DNA of 47,527 nt from an uncultured Candidatus Melainabacteria bacterium. GTDB taxonomy: Bacteria > Cyanobacteriota > Vampirovibrionia > Gastranaerophilales > Gastranaerophilaceae. Shown here in pieces: positions 24,080 to 31,435 of the stretch; position 1 is the first letter of the stretch; the number at the start of each line of letters is the position of its first letter. The translations under genes were made by a program, and so were the position numbers. The stretch covers positions 1 through 47,527 of the forward strand of contig CASLVD010000007.1 in assembly GCA_949398305.1 (NCBI GenBank), written 5' to 3'. The notes under the pieces were generated by a model. It was given only the letters and a program-made list of their open reading frames with translations. It ran no database searches and was not told the origin of the DNA.

Positions 24080-24254
24080 TAAAGAAAATTTAGGACAAAA
24101 AGTCCAAATTTTCTTTTTTGTATCAGGGTGCTCTCACATGAATTTTTCTTTTTATGAAAAATTCATGGTTTCAACCGATAAATCGGCATACCTTCGCGGT
24201 AAAGTTCGGGTTTCATACCCTCACTAACGCTCAGGCAGAGTCCCCCCTACGACA
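24060..24254 (+). repeat. 17-bp direct repeat of the tRNA-Leu 3' end
   Basis: GAGTCCCCCCTACGACA occurs at 24060-24076 (inside the tRNA) and again, perfectly, at 24238-24254. The 161 bp between hold the tRNA terminator, a 12-bp hairpin (24137-24148 with 24156-24167) and short palindromes, but no gene. The layout resembles an attachment-site scar. Confidence 0.65.
24082..24119 (+). terminator. Terminator of tRNA-Leu
   Basis: AAGAAAATTT/AAATTTTCTT (24082-24091 and 24106-24115) extended by GGAC/GTCC, loop AAAAA, then a T-run to 24119. Confidence 0.85.
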
Positions 24255-24270
24255 ATTTTCCAGAGGAGAG

Positions 24271-24834
24271 ATGAATACAAAAAATCGTAACCGTTGTTTT
24301 TGGGTAAATATGAAAAATCCGCTCTATATTGATTATCACGACAAAGAATGGGGTGTTCCTGAGCATTCAGATAAAAAGCTTTTCGAAATGTTAATACTGG
24401 AGAGTTTTCAAGCCGGTTTAACCTGGGAATGTATTTTAAATAAACGTGAAAATTTTAGAAAAGCTTTTGACAATTTTGATATTGAAAAAATAAGTCATTA
24501 TAATACTGAAAAATGTGCTCAATTACTCACTGATACAGGCATAATCAGAAACAAACTTAAAATAAACGGAGCTGTTACCAACAGTTTAATATTTAAACAA
24601 ATTCAAAAAGAATATGGTTCATTTGATAAATATATTTGGGGATTTACTGACGGTAAAGTGATTTTTGAACCTTGTGATATTCGCACAACTTCTCCATTGT
24701 CAGACGCAATTTCAAAAGATCTTAAAAAACGTGGTATGAAATTTGTAGGCTCTACCATAATTTATTCATATTTACAAGCAATCGGTATTATTAATGGACA
24801 TTTAAAAAACTGTTATTTATATAAACAAGAGTAA
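24271..24834 (+). CDS. tag: DNA-3-methyladenine glycosylase I
   Basis: 187 residues from the ATG at 24271, preceded by GAGGAG. Tag removes 3-methyladenine from alkylated DNA in base excision repair. The four zinc ligands of the family are in place: C9 (RCFWV), H23 (DYHDKEWG), H177 and C181 (GHLKNCYLY). The LFEMLILESFQAGLTWECIL block holds the substrate pocket and catalytic Glu. A longer frame from 24154 adds 39 residues encoded by the tRNA repeat region; I reject it, since family members begin near RCFW. Confidence 0.95.
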   Translation: MNTKNRNRCFWVNMKNPLYIDYHDKEWGVPEHSDKKLFEMLILESFQAGLTWECILNKRENFRKAFDNFDIEKISHYNTEKCAQLLTDTGIIRNKLKINGAVTNSLIFKQIQKEYGSFDKYIWGFTDGKVIFEPCDIRTTSPLSDAISKDLKKRGMKFVGSTIIYSYLQAIGIINGHLKNCYLYKQE

Positions 24835-24838
24835 ACAT

Positions 24839-25276
24839 TTACAATTTCATCTCTACATATGGAAGTTCTTTAAATCCTTTTTTCTTATAAACGTGAACAG
24901 CGTGAGTATTTTCTTTTTCAACTTCTAATTTAAATATATTATCAGGATATTTTTGTTTAATATATTCAACAAATTCAGGAATAATTCCGTTTCCTCGATA
25001 TTCAGGTTTTACATATAAATCTTCAAACCAAAGGCAAGGTTTTCCAAATTCAGTTGAAAAACTTTTCGCAATCATTGAATAGCCTAAAATGTTTACACCC
25101 GAACAGAACACATAACCTTCTAAGTATGGACTGCTATTTAGACAATTTAAAAAATCATTTTCAAAAATCTCTTCAGAACCATTTGTAAACACTGCATCTG
25201 ATGAATAAAATGTTTTCATCATTGCAATGATTTCTTTTTTATCATTTATATGTATTTGTCTGATTTCAAAATCCAT
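24839..25276 (-). CDS. GNAT-family N-acetyltransferase
   Basis: 145 residues. FEIRQIHINDKKEIIAMM starts the fold. LWFEDLYVKPEYRGNGIIPE is motif A, with RGNGI as the acetyl-CoA pyrophosphate loop. HAVHVYKKKGFKELPYVEM is the C-terminal motif B. The acceptor, a small molecule or a protein N-terminus, cannot be told. It is convergent with tag, 4 bp apart. TAAAAT lies 6 nt before the ATG; an AGGGAT further up is too distant to be a good Shine-Dalgarno. Confidence 0.88.
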   Translation of the reverse strand: MDFEIRQIHINDKKEIIAMMKTFYSSDAVFTNGSEEIFENDFLNCLNSSPYLEGYVFCSGVNILGYSMIAKSFSTEFGKPCLWFEDLYVKPEYRGNGIIPEFVEYIKQKYPDNIFKLEVEKENTHAVHVYKKKGFKELPYVEMKL

Positions 25277-25282
25277 AATATT

Positions 25283-25312
25283 ATTTTATCCCTAAAATAT
25301 ACAATTGTACAA
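25283..25312 (-). promoter_or_regulatory. GNAT promoter, possible leaderless start
   Basis: TTGTAC, about 18-nt spacer, TAAAAT (25288-25283), then 6 nt to the ATG at 25276. It abuts the divergent tRNA-Cys promoter. Confidence 0.4.
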
Positions 25313-25314
25313 TC

Positions 25315-25343
25315 TTGACAATACAGTTTGTCTTGCGTATATT
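25315..25343 (+). promoter_or_regulatory. tRNA-Cys promoter
   Basis: TTGACA (25315-25320), 17-nt spacer, TATATT (25338-25343). Start expected near 25350. Confidence 0.85.
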
Positions 25344-25357
25344 ATATATACAAAGGT

Positions 25358-25429
25358 GGCGACATGGCCAAGTGGTAAGGCAGAAGCCTGCAAAGCTTTT
25401 ATCCCCCAGTTCGAATCTGGGTGTCGCCT
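25358..25429 (+). tRNA. tRNA-Cys (GCA)
   Basis: Acceptor GGCGACA/TGTCGCC. The anticodon arm has loop CTGCAAA, giving anticodon GCA. T-loop GTTCGAATC. Discriminator U, the usual cysteinyl-tRNA synthetase identity base. CCA is not encoded, unlike the nearby tRNA-Leu. Confidence 0.95.
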
Positions 25430-25442
25430 TTTTAATTCATAT

Positions 25443-25470
25443 AAACCGACCAGTAAGGTCGGTTTTTTAT
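25443..25470 (+). terminator. Terminator of tRNA-Cys
   Basis: AAACCGACC/GGTCGGTTT (25443-25451 and 25457-25465), 9-bp stem, 5-nt loop, then TTTATT. Confidence 0.9.
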
Positions 25471-25604
25471 TATCGTTGACTTTTATTCATTTATCCTTAT
25501 AACCATGCAAGATGTCATATATTTGGAGGATTTTTGCCAAAAACATTGAGGAATTTCTTTAAATATTCGACAATATTAATAATATAACATGTAGAGGTAG
25601 AACT

Positions 25605-26297
25605 ATGAGATTAAACAGCGGTATTCAGTTTAATGACAGCGGATTGACAGCATCAATTCGTGCCATGCATCTGGATAGTGAAATAATTGGTATAAGCAAC
25701 GAAAACATTAGCGGTTTTGATAAAGTCGGTTATCAGAGAAAAGAAGCTGTTGTATCTTCATTTGCAGAATATCTCGGGGTTCACGCCCTATCTACAACAA
25801 GAGATGATAAAGTCGGTCGTATTGCTGTTTCAGATAAACCGCTTGATATTGCAATTGCAAATAAAGGTTATTTCCAAACTAAAAATGAATACGGTGTAAA
25901 ACTTACCCGTGACGGACGTTTTCAGATAGGTAAAGACGGAACTCTTTTAACTTTGGAAAATGCGCAAGTTTTATCAAATGCCGGTGTTCCGATTAAATTT
26001 CCGTTCATTCCGCAGGATTTAAAACAAATAAAAATCGACAAAACAGGTAAAATTACTATGTTTAACCCTGATACACATAAATTAACCTTAATCGGTCAAA
26101 TCGGAGTTGTCGACAGCAGCGGAATAGCTGTTATGGAACCTAATGTTAAGCAAGGATATAACGAATATTCTAACGTTGCATTACAGCAGGAATTTTTATC
26201 AATGATGCCTGTTATTAAAAATTTTGATGCTAACAGACAATTATTTATGCTTCAAAATTCTGTTTTAGGCAAGACTATTTCACAATTAAGTCAATAA
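25605..26297 (+). CDS. Flagellar basal-body rod protein, FlgF/FlgG-like
   Basis: 230 residues. The protein begins with a rod-family helix (AMHLDSEIIGISNENISGFD, the counterpart of the N-x-A-N-x-x-T-x-G-Y motif). It continues with the FlgE/F/G core (PLDIAIANKGYF, then VKLTRDGRFQIGKDGTLLT) and ends in a C-terminal rod helix. It probably forms part of the distal or proximal rod. Good AGAGGT Shine-Dalgarno; 13 bp to the next rod gene. FlgF versus FlgG cannot be fixed, but its weaker N-terminal motif and position suggest FlgF. Confidence 0.85.
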   Translation: MRLNSGIQFNDSGLTASIRAMHLDSEIIGISNENISGFDKVGYQRKEAVVSSFAEYLGVHALSTTRDDKVGRIAVSDKPLDIAIANKGYFQTKNEYGVKLTRDGRFQIGKDGTLLTLENAQVLSNAGVPIKFPFIPQDLKQIKIDKTGKITMFNPDTHKLTLIGQIGVVDSSGIAVMEPNVKQGYNEYSNVALQQEFLSMMPVIKNFDANRQLFMLQNSVLGKTISQLSQ

Positions 26298-26310
26298 AGA
26301 GGTTTGATAG

Positions 26311-27027
26311 ATGTATAATTTACAAGCAATAATTTCAAAAGGTACAAATAACGCACTTATTCAATTTGACAAATTCGGTCAAATTGCAAATAACCTGTCT
26401 AATTTCCAAACTACAGGTTACAAAGATGTATCTTTTGAACAGATTTTAAGAGAGGACGGATACTTAACCGGTGCTGTCAGAACAAATTATACACAAGGTT
26501 CAATAAGAATTACAAGCAATCCTTATGATGTCGCAATTGATGGAGCGGGATATATTCCTGTAGTATCTCCACAAGGTGAAATTCAATACACACGTGACGG
26601 GGCTTTCCGCCAGGGGAAAGATGGTTATCTGACAACCCGTGACGGTTGGATTGTAGGCGAAGGTATTCAAATTCCTTCAAATTGTTTTAAATTTGAAATT
26701 AAACAAAACGGAGATGTTTTAGCATACGATTCAAGAGGAGCTAAAGCCAAAAAAGTCGGAACAATTCCGCTTGTAAGGTTTGATAATCCTGCGGGCATGG
26801 AATCAACCGATATGAATAGACTTAAACCGACTGATGATGCCGGAGAAGCAAGACTTGTAAAAAATCATGACTGTATTAAACAAAATAATCTTGAAGCATC
26901 AAACGTCAGCATTTATCGTTCAGCAACAGATTTATTAAGACTAAATGCTTCAATGCTTGCAAGTATGCAGATGATGAAACTTGCAGATTCAATGTACAAT
27001 AAAGCAATTAATATAAGAGAGGCTTAG
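26311..27027 (+). CDS. Flagellar rod protein, FlgG-like
   Basis: 238 residues. N-terminal QFGQIANNLSNFQTTGYKD-type rod motif, core PYDVAIDGAGYIPV and IQYTRDGAFRQGKDGYLTT, then the C-terminal NNLEASNVSIYRSATDLLRL block typical of FlgG/FlgF. It polymerises in the periplasm as rod after export by the flagellar type III system. AGAGGT lies 7 nt before the ATG. Confidence 0.87.
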   Translation: MYNLQAIISKGTNNALIQFDKFGQIANNLSNFQTTGYKDVSFEQILREDGYLTGAVRTNYTQGSIRITSNPYDVAIDGAGYIPVVSPQGEIQYTRDGAFRQGKDGYLTTRDGWIVGEGIQIPSNCFKFEIKQNGDVLAYDSRGAKAKKVGTIPLVRFDNPAGMESTDMNRLKPTDDAGEARLVKNHDCIKQNNLEASNVSIYRSATDLLRLNASMLASMQMMKLADSMYNKAINIREA

Positions 27028-27041
27028 GATAGAGGTTAATT

Positions 27042-27389
27042 ATGTATACATCACTTGATAGTATGGGCAAAGTATCCTTAATGATGGATTTGATTTCTCA
27101 AAGACAACGTGCTTTGGGTTCAAACATCGCTAACGTGCATACACCCGGTTACATAAGACAAGATATTGAGTTCGGACAATACTTAAGCACTATGAACAGC
27201 CCTCTGGAAACAAGATTATCCGAAAAACTTGGTCCTTCTGCAATTGCAACTGACAGATCAGAAGAACCTGTTAATGCTGCTAACGAGCTTTTAAAAATTC
27301 AAGAAAACTCAATTCTTTATTCAATGGCTACAAGAAGAATGTCAAACATAGTTACAGAAATGAAAACCGTAATAAATGTCGGTAAATAA
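27042..27389 (+). CDS. flgB: Flagellar rod protein FlgB
   Basis: 115 residues. RQRALGSNIANVHTPGYIRQ is the rod signature near the N-terminus, and the helical end IQENSILYSMATRRMSNIVT matches FlgB. FlgB is the proximal rod subunit nearest the MS ring. GAGG precedes the ATG. flgC follows after 21 bp, the usual flgBC order; fliE, which normally comes next, is absent. Confidence 0.9.
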   Translation: MYTSLDSMGKVSLMMDLISQRQRALGSNIANVHTPGYIRQDIEFGQYLSTMNSPLETRLSEKLGPSAIATDRSEEPVNAANELLKIQENSILYSMATRRMSNIVTEMKTVINVGK

Positions 27390-27410
27390 TAAGTAAGGTA
27401 AGGTGATAAA

Positions 27411-27854
27411 ATGGGTATAATGGATTCAATAGATATCGGTGCAAAAGCGCTTCAAGTTCACGGAAAGCGTATTGATATCCACGCAAAAAATATCGCAAAC
27501 CTTGATACTCCAAATTACGTGAGAAAAATTCCGGTATTAACAGCCGTTGATGATATTTCTTTCCACGGACTTATGAACAATATGAAAGAAGATGTTTTCG
27601 GTGTAGGAACTTTACCGTATCTTCAAGGCGGTGTAAATTTTTCAGGTGTAGTAGAAGACCCGACACTCGGTCACAAAATCTACAAACCCGGTCATCCTGA
27701 TGCAGATGAAAACGGTTATATAAGAGCATCAAATGTTAACGCAATGGTTGATATCGCAGACGCACTTGTAGCTCAAAGAGCATACGAAGCTAACCTTGCA
27801 CTGGTGAATATTTCAAAATCAATGGCACAACGAGCTTTAGAAATAGGTAAGTAG
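27411..27854 (+). CDS. flgC: Flagellar rod protein FlgC
   Basis: 147 residues. VHGKRIDIHAKNIANLDTPN (rod motif), the FlgC-type P-x-G-HPDADENGYIRASNVN block, and the C-terminal VDIADALVAQRAYEANLALV are all clear. Proximal rod component. AAGGTG precedes the ATG. Last of the four rod genes; the next gene is unrelated to flagella. Confidence 0.93.
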   Translation: MGIMDSIDIGAKALQVHGKRIDIHAKNIANLDTPNYVRKIPVLTAVDDISFHGLMNNMKEDVFGVGTLPYLQGGVNFSGVVEDPTLGHKIYKPGHPDADENGYIRASNVNAMVDIADALVAQRAYEANLALVNISKSMAQRALEIGK

Positions 27855-27914
27855 TCCTCAGCCGGATGTAACTTCCAAACACGAATAGAGTTATATTAGG
27901 AAAAAGAGAATAAA

Positions 27915-28889
27915 ATGTCATCTTCAATGAACAGATATAAAAATGATTTTTCAATAAGATTCGCGCAATTAATGCAAGAACGACTTCCTGTATGGAAAAA
28001 AATGCAAAAGGAAGAAAGAAGCAGTTTATATAGTTTACCATCCATTGGAGGTTATTTACTTGTTTCACTGTTTGGCTTTATACCCGGTAAAAATGAAACT
28101 AATTATGATTTAAATTTCCACATCTTTATAGCTGTAATTTGTTTTATTGGTGCTGTTATTTTTAATATTCAAAACACTAATAAAACATATCAAAATCGAG
28201 TTAAAGGAACATTTTTCAGCGAATTATTACACGTTTTTGATAAAAATATAAAATATGCAAAAAACCGAAAAATCCCATCTTCATATTTTGAAAACAGCAA
28301 ATTATATAACCACACAATTGAAATAAGAACTGATGATGATATATTTTACGGAAACTATAAAGATGTAGATTTCACCATTAATGAAACGGATTTTGGCTAT
28401 GAAACAAGAGATTCCAAAGGCAGAAGACATTATCACTGTATGTTTAAAGGTGCAGCAATGCATTTTCAAATGAATAAACAAATTAAATCACGTGTTCTTA
28501 TCAAATCAAAAACTCTTTTAAACTTTGCACCGCAAAACTTTGAAAAAGTAGAACTTGAATCCTGTGATTTTGCAAAAAAATATAATGTTTTTGTTGAAAA
28601 AAATATTGCCGGCGGAAGCGGTCAAATTGAAGCAAGATATCTTTTAAATACAGCATTTATGGATAGATTAATGCAAATTCAGACAAGTTTTAAAGTAAGC
28701 AAAATGGATTGTTCAATTTACGGTAACGAAATGCTTGTAATGCTTTCAACAAACAAAGATTTATTTGAAATGAATCATTTGTTAGGTAAAATTGATGATA
28801 TAAAACAATATAATCATTTATTTGATGAGTTTGCATCTGTTTTATCATTTATTGAAGTCTTAAATCTTTCAAGCAGAACAAAATTATAG
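27915..28889 (+). CDS. DUF3137-type membrane protein
   Basis: 324 residues. Two membrane helices near the N-terminus (about 40-60 and 70-90) form a hairpin, followed by a large soluble domain. The domain contains FYGNYKDVDFTINETDF, RRHYHCMFKGAAMHFQM and a late KMDCSIYGNEMLVML strand. This agrees with the DUF3137 family, whose function is not established. The stop codon is the first triplet of a tandem repeat that carries the next gene's ribosome-binding sites. Confidence 0.75.
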   Translation: MSSSMNRYKNDFSIRFAQLMQERLPVWKKMQKEERSSLYSLPSIGGYLLVSLFGFIPGKNETNYDLNFHIFIAVICFIGAVIFNIQNTNKTYQNRVKGTFFSELLHVFDKNIKYAKNRKIPSSYFENSKLYNHTIEIRTDDDIFYGNYKDVDFTINETDFGYETRDSKGRRHYHCMFKGAAMHFQMNKQIKSRVLIKSKTLLNFAPQNFEKVELESCDFAKKYNVFVEKNIAGGSGQIEARYLLNTAFMDRLMQIQTSFKVSKMDCSIYGNEMLVMLSTNKDLFEMNHLLGKIDDIKQYNHLFDEFASVLSFIEVLNLSSRTKL

Positions 28890-28926
28890 GGGTAAATAGG
28901 GGTAAATAGGGGTAAATAGGGGAAAA
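28887..28926 (+). repeat. Tandem 10-bp repeat carrying Shine-Dalgarno copies
   Basis: Three exact copies of TAGGGGTAAA (28887-28916) and a fourth variant TAGGGGAAAA (28917-28926) lie directly before the ATG at 28928. Each copy has an AGGGG core. Confidence 0.9.
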
Positions 28927-28927
28927 T

Positions 28928-29335
28928 ATGAATATAAAAAATATTAAAAATTTAATAAGCTGGAATATAATATCTGCTATTGGATATTTGAGTTTATTAA
29001 TGACAGCCGTATTTTTAATTATGTACTCCCTTGGAGCATCCGGAATAAATGTACAGGCAGATTCAAACGAATATTTTTATGATTATTTAGAAAAATATGT
29101 AATCGCACCATACTTTGGAATTTACAAGTTTCAGATTCTGGTAATTATTTTGCTGATTATAGGTTCAGTTTACGAAAAGAAAAAATACTTAGAAAACAAT
29201 GAACCCGGATTTATTTTATTTCCGGAAAGAGAAAAGATATACTCAATACTTTTTTTAAGCGGAATATACTTAAATGTTTTACCATTAATTTTGTTATTGA
29301 TAACCTTTATTCCTGTTCATTTCAGACTTTTGTAA
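28928..29335 (+). CDS. Small membrane protein, unknown
   Basis: 135 residues with three probable membrane helices (about 10-35, 63-82 and 106-130) and a short extracytoplasmic loop after the first. Not recognised. Its only ribosome-binding site is the repeated AGGGG tract, so expression may vary with copy number. It probably works with the DUF3137 membrane protein upstream. It ends 1 bp from the convergent ctpA gene. Confidence 0.7.
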   Translation: MNIKNIKNLISWNIISAIGYLSLLMTAVFLIMYSLGASGINVQADSNEYFYDYLEKYVIAPYFGIYKFQILVIILLIIGSVYEKKKYLENNEPGFILFPEREKIYSILFLSGIYLNVLPLILLLITFIPVHFRLL

Positions 29336-29336
29336 A

Positions 29337-30623
29337 CTAGCGTGAGCTAATCATTTGTTCCATCATGTTTTTTGCAGTTTCAAGCTGGGTATCTTTGCGT
29401 TCAATTATATCTTCACGTTTCAGCGGTAAAATCACATCCGGATTTATTCCTTGTTTATTAATATCTTTACCTTTAGGAGTAAGATATTTTGCGATAGTAA
29501 GATTTATTCCTGTTTCATTCGGCATAGATATAATTTTTTGCACCATACCTTTGCCGTAGGTTTTTGTTCCAATAAGTTTGGCTCTGTGATAATCTTTCAT
29601 TGCGCCGGAAAATATTTCACTTGCACTGGCACTTGCCCCATCTACAAGGATTATAACAGGTTTTTCGATATTTACATTGTTATCCTGTGCCATAATATCG
29701 TAATGATAATTATTTCTGCCTACAATACTTACAATTTTGCCTTTTGGAATAAATAAATTTGTCACAAAGACCGCGTTTGGTAATAATCCACCGGTATTTC
29801 CGCGAATATCAATAATCAAACCCTCAGTACTGTCAGTATTTTCCAGAGCTTCAAGAAACTCATTAGGTGTAGAGTTACTGATAAAACTTAAAATCTGAAT
29901 ATATCCGATATTTTTATCAACAGAACTTTTAACGGTTTTTATTGCAATTTCTTTTCTTATAATTTTTTTCTTAATAAGTTCCTGATTACGCAAAACATCA
30001 ATATTAACGAAGGTATTTACAGGCCCTTTAACAAGATTAGAAACTTCAGCCAGAGATAAACCGCTGACTTTTTTACCATCAATTGATAAAATTGTATCGT
30101 TAATTTTTAAATCCGCGAATTGTGCAGGTGTGTTTTCGATTACACTAATAATTTTTATTTTTCCGGAATCGTTAATTATATTAACTCCGATACCTGAAAT
30201 TTTTGATGCGATAGAAATATTTTGTTCTGCGAATTCTTCTTTAGTCAGAAACCTTGAATAAGGGTCATCAAGACTTGCAAGCATAGTTTCTATTGCGACT
30301 TTGGCATCATCGGCAGTTTTAATCTTACCGCGGTAATGATTTTTCCAGCGAATCCAATATTGTCTGTTAAAATTCGGATCATAGTATTCATTTTTCACAA
30401 CCTGCCAGGTGTGTTCAAAAAGTTTCTGTGGAGAAAGCTGTGAAGTATTTACCTTCTGTTCTTCAACATTAAGCATAGGGTTGTGATTATTGAGGAAAAA
30501 AGCATTAACGGCAAATAGTGTAATTGCTGCTGCTACAAAAAATATAACTGCTTTTATCCTTCTTCTCATAGTCCTATTTAACATCAAGGATTTTTTAGAA
30601 TCAATATACTTTTTCTCTAACAC
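29337..30623 (-). CDS. ctpA: C-terminal processing protease (S41, CtpA type)
   Basis: 428 residues from a GTG at 30623. One signal-anchor helix (about 23-43), an N-terminal helical domain, a PDZ domain (about 145-215, ISGIGVNII and DLKINDTILSIDGKKV), then the S41 protease core. The core has the catalytic Ser in VDGASASASEIFSGA (331-335) and K358 in TYGKGMVQ. It trims or degrades periplasmic proteins from their C-termini. The start is uncertain: ATGs at codons 14 and 19 are alternatives, and none has a strong Shine-Dalgarno. Confidence 0.92.
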   Translation of the reverse strand: MLEKKYIDSKKSLMLNRTMRRRIKAVIFFVAAAITLFAVNAFFLNNHNPMLNVEEQKVNTSQLSPQKLFEHTWQVVKNEYYDPNFNRQYWIRWKNHYRGKIKTADDAKVAIETMLASLDDPYSRFLTKEEFAEQNISIASKISGIGVNIINDSGKIKIISVIENTPAQFADLKINDTILSIDGKKVSGLSLAEVSNLVKGPVNTFVNIDVLRNQELIKKKIIRKEIAIKTVKSSVDKNIGYIQILSFISNSTPNEFLEALENTDSTEGLIIDIRGNTGGLLPNAVFVTNLFIPKGKIVSIVGRNNYHYDIMAQDNNVNIEKPVIILVDGASASASEIFSGAMKDYHRAKLIGTKTYGKGMVQKIISMPNETGINLTIAKYLTPKGKDINKQGINPDVILPLKREDIIERKDTQLETAKNMMEQMISSR

Positions 30624-30657
30624 AGGTAATTATTCAAAAATCTTTATAAATTTTACA

Positions 30658-31344
30658 CTACAGCTTGTCAAACCCCGGAGAATATGATGGTAGGTTTTTA
30701 TATCCCGCATTTTGTAAAACTGCTTTTTTAATATATTTGTTTGTATAATTTCCTTTTTCTAAAAGTTTTTTCAAAGTATTCTCGCGTTTTACAAGCGCAT
30801 GAGCTTCTTGATTACTCTCCGGGTATGTTTTTAAAATATCATCCCATACAAAGGCTTCCATTGTCCAGGCATAAGTTTCTTCAGCAAGTGAGTTAAATTC
30901 ATCTTGATGAAGCGCTTCATGTGCAAGTAATGCCGCAAGCGCACCTGCAGGTGCACTTTTGTGACGGTTGCTTATATAAATATATAAATTTTTACCTTTT
31001 TTCCAACCTAAAGCATCAAATGTCGCATATTCCTGATTAATTTGACCAAGATCTCTAAATTCAATTTTTACAGGTTTTTGAGAAAGATTGTTTCCTAAAA
31101 TCGCGTTTCTGGAAAACATTCCTTCGGTATCTTTTAACATATCAAGCGCGACATAAAAAACTTCATCTTTTCCAACATCTTTATAGCTTGGAGTAATTTG
31201 TTTTATATACTCAGGGGTATATTTTGCAGGGTACTGGTGCGGTACTGTTGTTTCCGGCATTTTTGCTGCTGACACACTTCCTGCCCCAACCAGTAACATC
31301 GTTGATAATACTAACAGCTTTTGTATAAATCTTTTAACTTCCAT
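30658..31344 (-). CDS. Exported HExxH protein, putative zinc peptidase
   Basis: 228 residues from the ATG at 31344, which has GGGAG 8 nt upstream. An ATG at 31371 lacks one. Signal peptide about 1-26 (LLVGAGSVSAAK). HEALH at 142-146 fits the HExxH zinc-binding motif, and an acidic pair follows nearby in LAEETYAW (E155/E156), as in gluzincin-like peptidases. The spacing is short, so the third ligand is uncertain. It probably acts in the periplasm. It is followed by ctpA on the same strand, 34 bp on, so both may belong to envelope proteolysis. Confidence 0.7.
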   Translation of the reverse strand: MEVKRFIQKLLVLSTMLLVGAGSVSAAKMPETTVPHQYPAKYTPEYIKQITPSYKDVGKDEVFYVALDMLKDTEGMFSRNAILGNNLSQKPVKIEFRDLGQINQEYATFDALGWKKGKNLYIYISNRHKSAPAGALAALLAHEALHQDEFNSLAEETYAWTMEAFVWDDILKTYPESNQEAHALVKRENTLKKLLEKGNYTNKYIKKAVLQNAGYKNLPSYSPGFDKL

Positions 31345-31435
31345 CTTTCTGTCTCCCGTTAAATCCTTCATATAATCGTATTATATTTATCTTTTTTACA
31401 AAGGCAAAAGATTTTAGACTTAACTTATTAATTGT

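Noticed and set aside
24154-24270. 39-residue N-terminal extension of Tag
   Set aside because: Encoded by the tRNA-repeat block; family members start near RCFW and a Shine-Dalgarno precedes 24271.
28887-28926. Tandem repeat as a CRISPR-like array
   Set aside because: 10-bp units with no spacers; a simple tandem repeat.
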